Assembly: GCA_002336725.1 (NCBI GenBank)
Contig: DDEO01000208.1
Span: 1-27,370, forward strand
Reading direction: 5' to 3'
Length of the DNA stretch: 27,370 nucleotides
From: Bacteroidetes bacterium UBA1952
GTDB lineage: Bacteria; Bacteroidota; Bacteroidia; Chitinophagales; Chitinophagaceae
This document shows, piece after piece, positions 7,622-15,786 of this stretch (position 1 is its first letter; each line of letters begins with the position of its first letter). Below the pieces are notes generated by a model. That model worked only from the letters and a program-made list of their open reading frames with translations, had not been told where the DNA came from and ran no database searches. The translations under genes were made by a program, and so were the position numbers.

Positions 7622-8908
7622 CTACGACTTAAATCGCTCGTGAAACGCCTTGTCGAGCATCTCGCGATCGTCGGGGTGGGCGATTTCGATGAGCGCCCGC
7701 GCCCGCTGCCGCAGGTTTTTACCAAAGAGAAACGCCACGCCGTATTCGGTAACGATATAGTGAACATGGCCGCGCGAGGTTACCACGCCTGCCCCCGGCT
7801 TCAGCATCGGCACAATGCGCGAAACGCCTTTGCCGGTACGCGCCGTCAGCGCAATAATAGGTTTGCCACCGTCGGAGAGGGCCGCGCCGCGCATAAAATC
7901 CATCTGCCCGCCAATGCCGCTGTATTGATACGTGCCGATGCTGTCGGCGCTCACCTGCCCGGTGAGGTCCACCTCAATGGCGCTGTTGATGGCAATCACT
8001 TTGGGATTGAGCTTGATAACGCCGGGGTCGTTCACAAAATCAATATCCAGAAAGGCAATGGCCGGGTTGTTATCGACGTAATCGTAGAGTTTTTGCGTGC
8101 CGATGGCAAAGCCGGTAACGGTTTTATTGGGCAGCACTTTTTTGCGCGTATTGTCAATAATATCATTGGCAATCAGGTCCACCACGCCGTCGGAAAACAT
8201 CTCGGTATGGATGCCCAGGTGGCGGTGATTGGTCAGGCATTTCAGCACCGCGTCGGGCACGGTTCCGATGCCCATTTGCAGCGTGCTGCCGTCATCGATC
8301 ATCTCGGCGATGTAGCGGCCAATACGCATCTCTTCTTCGCGCACCTTCGCGCCATAATCGAGCTGGATAAGCGGCGCATCGTGGCGCACCATGTGGGTAA
8401 ACCGGCTGATGTGGACTGTGGCATCGCCCAGCGTACGCGGCATAAAGCGATTGACCTGCGCAATCACAAAACGGGCGTTGGAGATGGCCGAGCGGGCAAT
8501 ATCCACCGAAAGGCCGAGCGAGCAGTAGCCATGTTCGTCGGGCATCGATACCTGCACCAGCGCCACGTCGAGGTCGAGCAGGCGGCGGTTGAACAGGTCG
8601 GGGATATCGGAGAGGAAGACCGGCACAAAATCGGCGCGACCTTCGGCCACCGCTTCGCGCACCACTTCCGACACGAAGAGGCTGTTGATGTGAAAATGAC
8701 CTTCGTATTCCGGTTTCTGCACCTCAATATCGCCCTGCAACGTAATAGATACCAGTTGTACATCGGTGAGGCGGTCTTTCTGGGCGGCCAGTTCGTGGAG
8801 CAGATGCAGCGGTGTGCAGGCGCTGCCATGAACAAAAACAGTGTGGCCGCTTTTGATGATAGAAAGGGCCTGGGCGGCATCGGTATAAGCAGGAGTGTAG
8901 AGGCGCAT
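7622..8908 (-). CDS. Acetyl-CoA hydrolase/CoA-transferase family protein
   Basis: This 428-residue protein is a full-length member of the acetyl-CoA hydrolase/transferase family, which includes 4-hydroxybutyrate CoA-transferase, succinate:acetate CoA-transferase and acetyl-CoA hydrolase. These enzymes form a glutamyl-CoA thioester intermediate. The expected catalytic glutamate is E236 in HTEMFSDGVVDL. The CoA-loop regions MGIGTVPDAVL (about 212-222) and RGHVHYIVTEYGVA (near the C-terminus) are well conserved. No signal peptide is present, so it is cytoplasmic. Sequence alone does not fix the acyl substrate; the similarity in style to the 4-hydroxybutyrate/acetate CoA-transferase branch is my impression only. 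The start MRLYTPAYTDAAQAL is the first ATG and fits the family. It is divergent from the small membrane protein gene at 8987. Confidence 0.92.
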   Translation of the reverse strand: MRLYTPAYTDAAQALSIIKSGHTVFVHGSACTPLHLLHELAAQKDRLTDVQLVSITLQGDIEVQKPEYEGHFHINSLFVSEVVREAVAEGRADFVPVFLSDIPDLFNRRLLDLDVALVQVSMPDEHGYCSLGLSVDIARSAISNARFVIAQVNRFMPRTLGDATVHISRFTHMVRHDAPLIQLDYGAKVREEEMRIGRYIAEMIDDGSTLQMGIGTVPDAVLKCLTNHRHLGIHTEMFSDGVVDLIANDIIDNTRKKVLPNKTVTGFAIGTQKLYDYVDNNPAIAFLDIDFVNDPGVIKLNPKVIAINSAIEVDLTGQVSADSIGTYQYSGIGGQMDFMRGAALSDGGKPIIALTARTGKGVSRIVPMLKPGAGVVTSRGHVHYIVTEYGVAFLFGKNLRQRARALIEIAHPDDREMLDKAFHERFKS

Positions 8909-8986
8909 AACGGAAACGCCGCAAAGGTCCGCTTGCCCGTCCGAATAGTCGTACTTTTCCGGTTTTAATTCCCTTTTTTGAAAGAA

Positions 8987-9190
8987 ATGAGCATTCGCCG
9001 CCGGCTGGTTCCGGTTTTCGCCATCCTGATTGCCGGCATTTTATTGCGCATCCTCCGCACCGCATACGGCCTGGAGTGGAATCTCCTGCAAAAGGTGGTT
9101 TATTTGGTGATTGCCTCGCTGGTGATTACGTTTTTGGGAAATGCGGTTTTCAAGGCGATAGCGAAAAGAAGGGGCGATAATACCAAGTGA
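8987..9190 (+). CDS. Small two-helix membrane protein, function unknown
   Basis: This 67-residue protein has a basic N-terminus (MSIRRRL) and two hydrophobic stretches, VPVFAILIAGILLRIL and VVYLVIASLVITFLG, followed by a basic tail (KAIAKRRGD). It is therefore probably an inner-membrane protein with two helices and both ends in the cytoplasm. No family is recognised. The ATG at 8987 has a purine-rich GAAAGAA just before it, and was chosen over a TTG nine bases upstream. It is transcribed away from the CoA-transferase gene across a 78-base gap. Confidence 0.65.
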   Translation: MSIRRRLVPVFAILIAGILLRILRTAYGLEWNLLQKVVYLVIASLVITFLGNAVFKAIAKRRGDNTK

Positions 9191-9399
9191 AATTGACTTC
9201 CGTGGTATTGCTATCGCGCTCTAATCGCCCGCCCCTGAGGGCGTGGTAAAAGACGCGCCCGTCCAAGCGAAGGCCTTCAGCGGGTTCAGGCAGCTTAGAC
9301 CGATTCGAAATAGCTAACGGTATATGCGTAGGAACGCGCCAAGAGGCGCGCGCTACTTACAGGGATAAACCAATGACGGCCACCAAATTGAAAATGGCA
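9191..9399. other. Gene-free region with two GC-rich hairpins
   Basis: The 345 bases between the small membrane protein and the DAHP synthase gene hold no supported ORF. Two short hairpins are seen: CGCCC/GGGCG at 9230-9243 with a 4-base loop, and CGCGCC/GGCGCG at 9335-9350 with a 4-base loop. Neither is followed by a T-run. The rest of the gap (9400-9513) is the MITE-like element listed separately. Confidence 0.55.
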
Positions 9400-9513
9400 T
9401 TATACCAGTTCGCCGGCTAAATTTTGCATAGAAATTCCGGCTCCGGCCCTTACGCTGCAAGGGTTTTGGGAGATTCTATGGGCAAGATTCCGGTACCTGT
9501 TAGCTTCTAAAAT
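9400..9513. mobile_element. Degenerate MITE-like element, relative of the one at 27046
   Basis: The left end, 9400-9421, matches the left end of the element at 27046-27067 at 17 of 22 positions, including the shared starts TTATACCA and ends GCTAAA. A degenerate right end (TTAGCTTCTAAA, around 9500-9511) resembles the right end of the other element with one indel. Its length of 114 bases is almost the same as the 115 bases of the other copy. There is no coding capacity. Confidence 0.45.
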
Positions 9514-9535
9514 CCGCCGCTCTTTTTTCCGGAAA

Positions 9536-10603
9536 TCAGAACCCCGAAGAATCCTCGCCCAGTATTGCCAGTTGCTTTTGCACGCTATTGAGGTGGATCA
9601 GCTGGAACAGCGCCAGAACTTCTACCGGCTCCAGCCCATACTTCGCGGCCCAATCCATGCGCGTGGTTACAATCTCGCCCCAGCGTTCCGGTTGATAGGC
9701 CGTCATGCCCAGTTCTTTTTTAATGGCACCAATCTGCATCGTGAGGTCGTTGCGGCGGCCCAGCAGGTGTATCATCTCGGCATCAAGGACATCCATCTGA
9801 TTGCGCAGCGCGGCCAGCCGTTCATCCCTATCGCCCCGGTTGCGGCGCATCACCAGGCGGTCGAGGATTCCGCGCAGGGTTTCAGGCGTTACCTGTTGCG
9901 CGGCATCGCTGAGCGCCTGTTCGGGGGTGGCGTGTGTCTCGATCATCAACCCGTCGAAACCGAGGTCCAGCGCCTTTTGCGAGACCGGCTCAATACCGCT
10001 TCTTTTTCCGGAAATATGGCTTGGATCGCAGATGATTTTCAGGTCGGAACGGCGGCGGCGCAGTTCAATAGGAATGGCCCACGAAGGCGGATTGCGATAC
10101 GGCGAAGCCGCGCCATAACCCGGAAACCCGCGATGCACGGCCCAGACTTCTGAAAATCCGGCACGCTCCATCCGCTCGATGCCGCCGAGCCACAGATCCA
10201 CATCGGGGATGACCGGATTTTTGACCAGCACCTGCACCTGCACGCCGCGCAGCGCATCGGCCAGTTGCTGCACGGCAAAGGGGTTTACCGTCGTGCGTGC
10301 GCCCACCCATACGGCCTCTACGCCTGCCTTCAGTGCCGCTGCTACGTGTTGTGCATCGGCCACTTCTACCGCAATGGCAAAGCCATATTTTTCGCGCACT
10401 TCGCCCAGCCAGGAGAGCGCCGTTTCGCCCGCGCCCTCGAAGGAGCCGGGGCGGGTGCGCGGCTTCCAGACACCGGCCCGGAAGTAGCGCAGCGGCAACC
10501 CGGAAAGGCCGGCTGCCGTTGCCAGCACCTGCTCGCGCGACTCGGCGCTGCACGGGCCGGCAATGAGGGTAAAATCAGCCGCAGAGGAATCCATCAAAGA
10601 CAT
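9536..10603 (-). CDS. Bifunctional DAHP synthase / chorismate mutase
   Basis: The N-terminal domain (to about residue 245) is a DAHP synthase of the short, KDO8P-synthase-like type, which condenses phosphoenolpyruvate and erythrose 4-phosphate in the first step of aromatic amino acid synthesis. Motifs include GPCSAES (16-22), GARTTVNPFA (101-110) and CDPSHISGKR (192-201). The C-terminal part (about 260-350) is an AroQ-type chorismate mutase, with LRNQMDVLDAEMIHLLGRR and IGAIKKELGM. This domain order, synthase first, is known from Bacteroidota, where the mutase domain can mediate feedback by prephenate. Two ATGs are possible, 10603 (MSLMDSS) and 10594 (MDSSAAD). A TAnnTTTG match (TACTTTTG, 10620-10613 on the minus strand) lies so close that the second start gives the more normal leader. 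No other aromatic pathway gene is adjacent. Confidence 0.95.
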   Translation of the reverse strand: MSLMDSSAADFTLIAGPCSAESREQVLATAAGLSGLPLRYFRAGVWKPRTRPGSFEGAGETALSWLGEVREKYGFAIAVEVADAQHVAAALKAGVEAVWVGARTTVNPFAVQQLADALRGVQVQVLVKNPVIPDVDLWLGGIERMERAGFSEVWAVHRGFPGYGAASPYRNPPSWAIPIELRRRRSDLKIICDPSHISGKRSGIEPVSQKALDLGFDGLMIETHATPEQALSDAAQQVTPETLRGILDRLVMRRNRGDRDERLAALRNQMDVLDAEMIHLLGRRNDLTMQIGAIKKELGMTAYQPERWGEIVTTRMDWAAKYGLEPVEVLALFQLIHLNSVQKQLAILGEDSSGF

Positions 10604-10811
10604 AAACAGGCGCAAAAGTACAGGACGGCTTTGCTAAGAAGCTGTTGGATTCGTAGCCATGTGGGGTGGGGCGAGAAAGAACACCTCTTGCTACTTGTCC
10701 CTTGAAACCTGAATTTTGGTATTTGACTACTGTCGCTTCGCCGCCCGCCACTGGCACGAAAATAATTCCGGTATTTCTGCCTTCCCCCGGCGCTTCAACC
10801 TTCCCTTCCTT

Positions 10812-13274
10812 ATGGAAAAAACAAAACTGGCCCTTCGTATTCTGCTACCCGAAATCCCCGATGAGCGCGATGCCTGCGTGCAGCGCGTGATGGATACATT
10901 GCAGGCGCGCAAAGGCGTTTCGCAGGTTCATGTCGTAGGCGCGGGCGCTGACGCACAGCTGTGCTTCCACTACGACCCCAACCAGATTTCGCTGCTCGAA
11001 ATTGAAGAAAGCGCCCGCGAAGCGGGCGCTGCCGTTACGGCGCAATTCGGGCATCTGCTCTTAGAAATAAAAGCCTTTCGCGACCTGGCCGAAGCCGAAG
11101 CAATCGAAAATCAATTGCAACGCCTGCCCGGCATGATAGCCGTCTCGGTTTCCGGCACCGGAATCATCCATGCTGAATTTGATAAAAAACAAACGTCCCG
11201 CGAGGCGATTCTGGCCGTGCTGACCGCCAATCATCTCGAAGTTCTTCACACCCAAAAACTTTTTGCGGCGCACACACCGGCGCATCAACACGCCCACCGC
11301 CGGATGCGCACCGGGCACGAAGACCACCCTCACACCGGCCCCAACCACGACCATTCGCACGCGGCAGGCGACGAAGACGACCACGCCGGCCACAGCCACG
11401 GCGAAGGCGGCGGCGGCTGGAAGGCCTGGATACCGGCGATAATCAGTTTTGCAATGCTGCTGCTCGGTATTGCCGCCGATCAATGGATAAAGCCCGCTTT
11501 CTTCACCGGCTGGTTGCGCCTCGTCTGGTATGCCCTTGCCTATCTTCCGGTGGGCTGGCCCGTTGCCGCGCAGGGTTTTCGGCTGCTGCTGAAAGGCGAT
11601 GTTTTTACCGAATTTGTATTGATGACGATTGCCACGGTGGGCGCTTTTTTTATTGGCGAATACCCGGAAGGCGTGGCCGTGATGTTGTTTTATAATGTAG
11701 GCGAATTGTTTCAGGATGCCGCCGTCAATCGCGCCAAGCGCAGCATCAAGGCGCTGCTGGATATTCGCCCGGCTTCGGCTTTTGTGAAGCGCGGAAACGA
11801 CTTCGTGGAAACAGACCCGCAGGAAGTGCAGGTCGGCGATATTATTCAGATAAAAGCCGGCGATCGCGTGGCCCTCGATGGCGAAATGCTGAGCGCGGGC
11901 AGCAGTTTCAACACCGCCGCCCTCACCGGCGAAAGCAAGCCCGCCACCATCCGGCAGGGCGAAGCGGTGCTGGCCGGTATGATCAACAGCGATAAAGTGG
12001 TGGAGCTAAAAGTAACCAAACCCTACAACGACAGTTCGCTGGCGCGCATCCTCACGCTCGTACAAGATGCTACCACCCGCAAGGCCAAAACCGAGCAGTT
12101 TATCCGGAAATTCTCCCGCATCTATACGCCCATCGTCGTTTTTCTGGCCCTTGGCATTGCTACGCTGCCCTATTTCTTTGTGGCCGATTACGTGTTTCGC
12201 GACTGGCTCTACCGTGCGCTCATTTTTCTGGTTATCTCCTGTCCCTGCGCGTTGGTGATTTCCATCCCGCTGGGGTATTTCGGCGGCATTGGCGCAGCTT
12301 CGCGCAACGGCATTCTCTTCAAAGGCTCCAATTTCCTCGACCTCATTACGCAGGTCAATACTGTGGTGATGGACAAAACCGGCACACTCACTAAAGGTGT
12401 TTTTCAGGTGCAGCAGGTGAAAAGTTTTGGATTGGAAGAAAGCCAGTGGCTGCCGATGGCCGCTGCGCTGGAAGCCGCCTCTACACATCCGGTGGCGCAG
12501 GCCGTGGTGGCGTATGTGGGCGATCGGGCAAAAGGCATTGCGGTGGACAACCTGGAAGAAATCAGCGGACACGGCATTCGGGGCGTGATTTCCGGAAAAA
12601 CGGTGTTGGCTGGCAACCTGAAGCTACTGGACCGCGAACACATTGCCGTTCCCGACGAGTTGCGCCGCATTCCCGATACGATTGTGGTGGTGGCGGTAGA
12701 TGGACAACTGGCGGGATACCTCACCATTGCTGATGAAATCAAGGAAGACAGCGCCGAAGCGATACGGGCGCTGCACCAAAAAGGCATTCAGACGGTGATG
12801 CTTTCCGGCGACAAGCAGGCCGTGGTGGATGCGGTTTCCGGAAAACTGGGCATCGACAACGCCTACGGCGACCTCCTGCCCGAAGACAAGGTGAAAAAAG
12901 TGGAAGCCCTGAAATCTGACCCGAAAAAAGTAGTGGCTTTTGTGGGCGACGGCATCAATGACGCACCGGTGCTGGCCCTCAGCGATGTAGGCATGGCCAT
13001 GGGTGGCCTCGGCTCCGACGCTGCGATTGAGACCGCCGATATCATCATCCAGACGGATCAGCCTTCGCGCATTGCCCGCGCCATCAACATTGGGCAGGCC
13101 ACGCGGCGGGTGGTGTGGCAAAACATCATTTTCGCATTTGTGGTGAAGGGCATTGTGTTACTTCTCGGCGCGGGCGGACTGGCCACGATGTGGGAAGCCG
13201 TTTTTGCGGATGTCGGTGTGGCGCTGCTGGCCGTGTTCAACGCCATGCGCATTCAGCGGATGCAGTTTGCCTGA
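10812..13274 (+). CDS. Zinc/cadmium-type P1B heavy-metal ATPase
   Basis: This 820-residue pump exports soft metals across the inner membrane at the cost of ATP. Visible features in order are: two HMA-like folds at about 5-80 and 80-145 without any CxxC pair; a histidine-rich stretch at about 155-197; TGES at 372-375 in the actuator domain; the membrane metal site CPC at 477-479; the phosphorylation site DKTGT at 521-525; the nucleotide-domain histidine-proline in STHPVAQAV; and GDGINDAPV. The last helix carries ADVGVALLAVFNAMR, whose aspartate is typical of the Zn/Cd/Pb subgroup (P1B-2) rather than copper pumps. The ATG at 10812 excludes an unsupported upstream extension. The odd point is that the metal-binding cysteines are missing from the N-terminus, while a separate CGGC protein is encoded 94 bases downstream on the same strand. 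Confidence 0.94.
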   Translation: MEKTKLALRILLPEIPDERDACVQRVMDTLQARKGVSQVHVVGAGADAQLCFHYDPNQISLLEIEESAREAGAAVTAQFGHLLLEIKAFRDLAEAEAIENQLQRLPGMIAVSVSGTGIIHAEFDKKQTSREAILAVLTANHLEVLHTQKLFAAHTPAHQHAHRRMRTGHEDHPHTGPNHDHSHAAGDEDDHAGHSHGEGGGGWKAWIPAIISFAMLLLGIAADQWIKPAFFTGWLRLVWYALAYLPVGWPVAAQGFRLLLKGDVFTEFVLMTIATVGAFFIGEYPEGVAVMLFYNVGELFQDAAVNRAKRSIKALLDIRPASAFVKRGNDFVETDPQEVQVGDIIQIKAGDRVALDGEMLSAGSSFNTAALTGESKPATIRQGEAVLAGMINSDKVVELKVTKPYNDSSLARILTLVQDATTRKAKTEQFIRKFSRIYTPIVVFLALGIATLPYFFVADYVFRDWLYRALIFLVISCPCALVISIPLGYFGGIGAASRNGILFKGSNFLDLITQVNTVVMDKTGTLTKGVFQVQQVKSFGLEESQWLPMAAALEAASTHPVAQAVVAYVGDRAKGIAVDNLEEISGHGIRGVISGKTVLAGNLKLLDREHIAVPDELRRIPDTIVVVAVDGQLAGYLTIADEIKEDSAEAIRALHQKGIQTVMLSGDKQAVVDAVSGKLGIDNAYGDLLPEDKVKKVEALKSDPKKVVAFVGDGINDAPVLALSDVGMAMGGLGSDAAIETADIIIQTDQPSRIARAINIGQATRRVVWQNIIFAFVVKGIVLLLGAGGLATMWEAVFADVGVALLAVFNAMRIQRMQFA

Positions 13275-13368
13275 TAGACTTCGGGCCATTGCGGCGCTGC
13301 GGACTTTCACAAAACGCCAAACTATTTAAGCCGAATTTTGTCTTCTTTAAAATCCCCTTTTAATAATC

Positions 13369-13581
13369 ATGGAAATCCTTCGTTTTAAAACCAATATCAA
13401 CTGCGGCGGCTGCATCAAAGCCGTAACTCCATTCCTGAACGAGGCCGAAGGCGTGAAAAGCTGGCAGGTGGATACGGCCAATCCGGATAAAATCCTGACA
13501 GTAGAAGCCGACGGCACCGACGCACAGGCCATTCAAAATATTGTAGAAGATGCCGGATTTGAAGCCCAAGCCCTCGCGTAG
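13369..13581 (+). CDS. Heavy-metal-associated (HMA) domain protein
   Basis: This 70-residue protein is a single ferredoxin-like HMA domain. The metal-binding loop is NINCGGCIKAVTPFL, with the CxxC pair at about residues 12-15, and the C-terminal strand is DAGFEAQALA, as in small metallochaperones. It follows the P-type ATPase by 94 bases on the same strand and probably delivers metal to that pump, whose own HMA-like domains lack CxxC. The family is best known for copper, but the pump next door looks zinc/cadmium type, so the metal is uncertain. A strong hairpin terminator at 13651-13703 probably ends the two-gene unit. Confidence 0.9.
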   Translation: MEILRFKTNINCGGCIKAVTPFLNEAEGVKSWQVDTANPDKILTVEADGTDAQAIQNIVEDAGFEAQALA

Positions 13582-13650
13582 CTTTCGGCAGGCATTTTTG
13601 CGTGCCCTGCGCCGCTTTTTTACTAAAAGTTGCTGCCGGTAGCATTTCAC

Positions 13651-13703
13651 GACTTGTCAGGTTCCCGGACAAAACACCGGACGACCTGACAAGTCTTTTT
13701 TTT
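13651..13703 (+). terminator. Rho-independent terminator built from the 45-bp palindromic repeat (copy 1)
   Basis: GACTTGTCAGGT (13651-13662) pairs perfectly with ACCTGACAAGTC (13684-13695) and is followed by eight T residues. It lies 70 bases after the HMA gene stop and so ends the metal-efflux unit. The stem is one of four copies of a dispersed element in the window (others at 14998, 19384 and 19477), so here the element appears to have been recruited as a terminator. Confidence 0.8.
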
Positions 13704-13742
13704 GCACTTCTCTTATCTGCTCGCGGTGCAGGATGCTTTTTT

Positions 13743-14570
13743 TCAGGATATCCGGTATTCTTTTTCCAGAAAACCGATGAGATTTGTGGCCTTTTGGCGG
13801 ATGTCCACACGCTGCCGGCGCAGCACATTCAGAAAAGCCTGATGGTTTAGAAGCTGATTATAGAGTTCTGCCCATTTTCGGCGGTCGTCGGAGAGGATAT
13901 GATCGTGCCGGGTGGGTGCAAAGGCGGCGGGTATCAGGCGGCCTGCCGCAGCATCTTTCCGGAAATAACCCAGGTTAAAAACGGCGGCAATGCTGCTCTC
14001 GGTCGTCCTGAGGATTTGCGACATAATCGTTTCATTTATCAACACCTGTTTCACCCACGCATCGTAGAGCATGATGCTGTCTTTGGCCGCCTCGCTGCCA
14101 ATGGACAGGAAGCCACCGGAATTTTTCAACTGCCCGATGGTGGCATCGTTGTACACGAAGATGGGAATGGTGCGAAACGCGCCCAGGAAGTGGAAGAAAT
14201 CTGCGTTTTCCGCCTTGTCGTATTGCGTATAAAGCATTGCAAGGGCGCTGTCCTGCCCGTCGAGCAGGCGTTCGCAATACAGGATATTATCGGTCAGCTT
14301 GGCGGTATCTGCCTTCAGGTCGTTGATGATGGAGCGGATGTATTTTTTCTCGCGCAGCTTATCGGCCCGCGCTTCCCGCAGATTATCCGCCAAAAAGCCA
14401 AAGAAGATGGCCAGGAACATCAATACAAACTGGAGCAGATGACCTTTCCAGCCGGCTGTTGCGGGTTTGGGAGCGGGTGGATTTTCAATGACAGGAGCAG
14501 GCCGTGGCGGGGCGCTCTGCGCGGCATCCGCAGGCGCGGTTTCGCTATTTGCTTGGGGATGTTCTTGCAT
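13743..14570 (-). CDS. Membrane-anchored protein of unknown function
   Basis: This 275-residue protein has a proline/alanine-rich N-terminal tail (about 1-40), one membrane segment at about 45-63 (LLQFVLMFLAIFFGFLADNL), and then a charged helical domain beginning REARADKLREKKYIRSIIND. The pattern of one membrane helix followed at once by a helical, probably periplasmic domain resembles the small DUF6090-like families common in Bacteroidota, but I cannot confirm membership. There is no catalytic motif. The ATG at 14570 is the first in frame. It is convergent with the HMA gene, and the repeat-based terminator lies between them. Confidence 0.8.
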   Translation of the reverse strand: MQEHPQANSETAPADAAQSAPPRPAPVIENPPAPKPATAGWKGHLLQFVLMFLAIFFGFLADNLREARADKLREKKYIRSIINDLKADTAKLTDNILYCERLLDGQDSALAMLYTQYDKAENADFFHFLGAFRTIPIFVYNDATIGQLKNSGGFLSIGSEAAKDSIMLYDAWVKQVLINETIMSQILRTTESSIAAVFNLGYFRKDAAAGRLIPAAFAPTRHDHILSDDRRKWAELYNQLLNHQAFLNVLRRQRVDIRQKATNLIGFLEKEYRIS

Positions 14571-15111
14571 AACCGAAGGGGCTTGTCTGTGGGCGCTTAT
14601 TTCCGGAAATCTTTGGCACTTGCCGGAGCCTGCTCTGCTACAAAGGTTGCCAAGTTATTGCGAATGTGGCGGTTTCCGGCGGCGATGCAGGGCAGACGCA
14701 TAAAAAAATCACGGCGCTATTTTCCTAAAGAAAGTGTAAAAAGACACCCTGTTTCTTGATTGCCACAACGAATAAATGATATTTTATACAAACATATTGC
14801 TCGGAAAAGGGCGGCAAAGGAATAGACATTATAAATTCGGTGCTTTGTTATGATAGGAATTTATCAGAGATGTCCCCAAAAAGTAGCTTTTAGCTAGGTC
14901 GTATTTAGAAGGACTAACATTACTTATTTCGCTTATTGTTTTATGCGTCCGCCCTGGGCGGCGATGGCTGTTTCTTTTCCTTCGGGATTTGATTTCAGAC
15001 TTGTCAAGTCCCCCTCAAAAGCGTACGCGGACCTGACAAGTCGTAGAAGTCGCAGGCACGTGATTTTTCTTCTGTTTCCATACAAGCCCGCAAACCGCTA
15101 AAAAAACCCTC
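14571..15111. other. Long gene-free region
   Basis: The 541 bases between two divergent genes hold no convincing ORF. One TTTCCGGAAA palindrome lies at 14600-14609. The centre (about 14700-14950) is clearly more AT-rich than the surroundings. The fourth fifth contains a GC-rich hairpin (CCGCCC/GGGCGG near 14950-14962), and the 45-bp palindromic repeat lies at 14998-15042. No tRNA-like fold or known regulatory RNA was seen. Confidence 0.55.
14998..15042. repeat. 45-bp palindromic repeat, copy 2
   Basis: GACTTGTCAAGTC at 14998-15010 and GACCTGACAAGTC at 15030-15042 form the two arms, with a GC-rich centre ending GCGGAC. There is no T-run, so it is not a terminator here. It lies 70 bases upstream of the lipoprotein gene. 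Confidence 0.8.
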
Positions 15112-15702
15112 ATGCGCCCTCTCCGCTTCCTGCCGCTGCTGCTATTGGCCTGCAACCCGCCCGCGCCTGCTCCTCAAACACCCGGCGAAGCGACTCCCCA
15201 CGCTGCGCCGCCCCCGATGAAGAAAGACGTTTCGGCAGACTGGGAAATCATTCCCGGAAAACGCATCGGCAACACCGCCCTCGGCGACGACCCCGAAACG
15301 CTCCTGCAACGCCTCGGAAACCCCGATGCCTCCGATGCCGCGATGGGAAAGGCCTGGCTCGTGTGGGATGGTAAAAACAGCGACCATACACTCGCCGTCT
15401 TCACCACCTACGCCGACAGCACGATGATGCGCAAAGCCATCCGCCAAATTCGCATTACCTCGCCGCGCTTTCAGACGGCAGCGGGGATGCGAACCGGAAC
15501 GCTTTTTCCGGAAATCCGGCGTGCTTTTCCGGAAGGGAAGTCCTCCGAAAGGGCTTTGCCGGAAGCCGCGCCGCGCTACGATGCCGTTGCACAAGGCATT
15601 TCCTTTGAATTTTCCGGAAAATCCGACCGCGATTCCTGCACGGCGATCCTGATTTATCCGCCCGGCGAGAGTCCCACTGCCTATCTGCCCATTCCGCGAT
15701 GA
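15112..15702 (+). CDS. Lipoprotein of unknown function
   Basis: This 196-residue protein begins MRPLRFLPLLLLAC, a short lipoprotein signal peptide with the lipidated cysteine at 14, so an envelope location is expected. A proline-rich linker follows (about 15-35), then a globular domain from WEIIPGKRIGNTALGDDPET onward. The pattern resembles small proteins that start with a GxRIGxxxLGxxxE-like element repeated in weak form at about 122-135 (GMRTGTLFPEIRRAF), which may be two repeats of one small domain. The function is not recognised. Three copies of the TTCCGGAA palindrome lie in the last third. A Dam-type methylase gene begins 85 bases downstream on the same strand. Confidence 0.8.
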   Translation: MRPLRFLPLLLLACNPPAPAPQTPGEATPHAAPPPMKKDVSADWEIIPGKRIGNTALGDDPETLLQRLGNPDASDAAMGKAWLVWDGKNSDHTLAVFTTYADSTMMRKAIRQIRITSPRFQTAAGMRTGTLFPEIRRAFPEGKSSERALPEAAPRYDAVAQGISFEFSGKSDRDSCTAILIYPPGESPTAYLPIPR

Positions 15703-15748
15703 TGCTGCCGGGAGTGCGGTGTGCGGGAGCAATATCTGTGGCAATTTC

Positions 15749-15780
15749 TTGCCGCAGGATGGACACAGCCTGTAAATTTG
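15749..15780 (+). promoter_or_regulatory. Candidate promoter of the Dam-type methylase gene
   Basis: TTG (15749-15751) is followed after 21 bases by TAAATTTG (15773-15780), an exact TAnnTTTG match. It lies only six bases before the ATG at 15787, so a transcript from here would be nearly leaderless. Confidence 0.35.
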
Positions 15781-15786
15781 GTGCGT

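Noticed and set aside
7640..8968. 442-codon open frame on the plus strand opposite the CoA-transferase gene
   Set aside because: Antisense shadow; the minus-strand enzyme has all the family motifs.
15721..15786. GTG-initiated N-terminal extension of the Dam-type methylase
   Set aside because: The extra 22 residues do not resemble the family and overlap the promoter-like sequence. The ATG at 15787 leaves the FLKWAGGK motif at its usual distance from the N-terminus.
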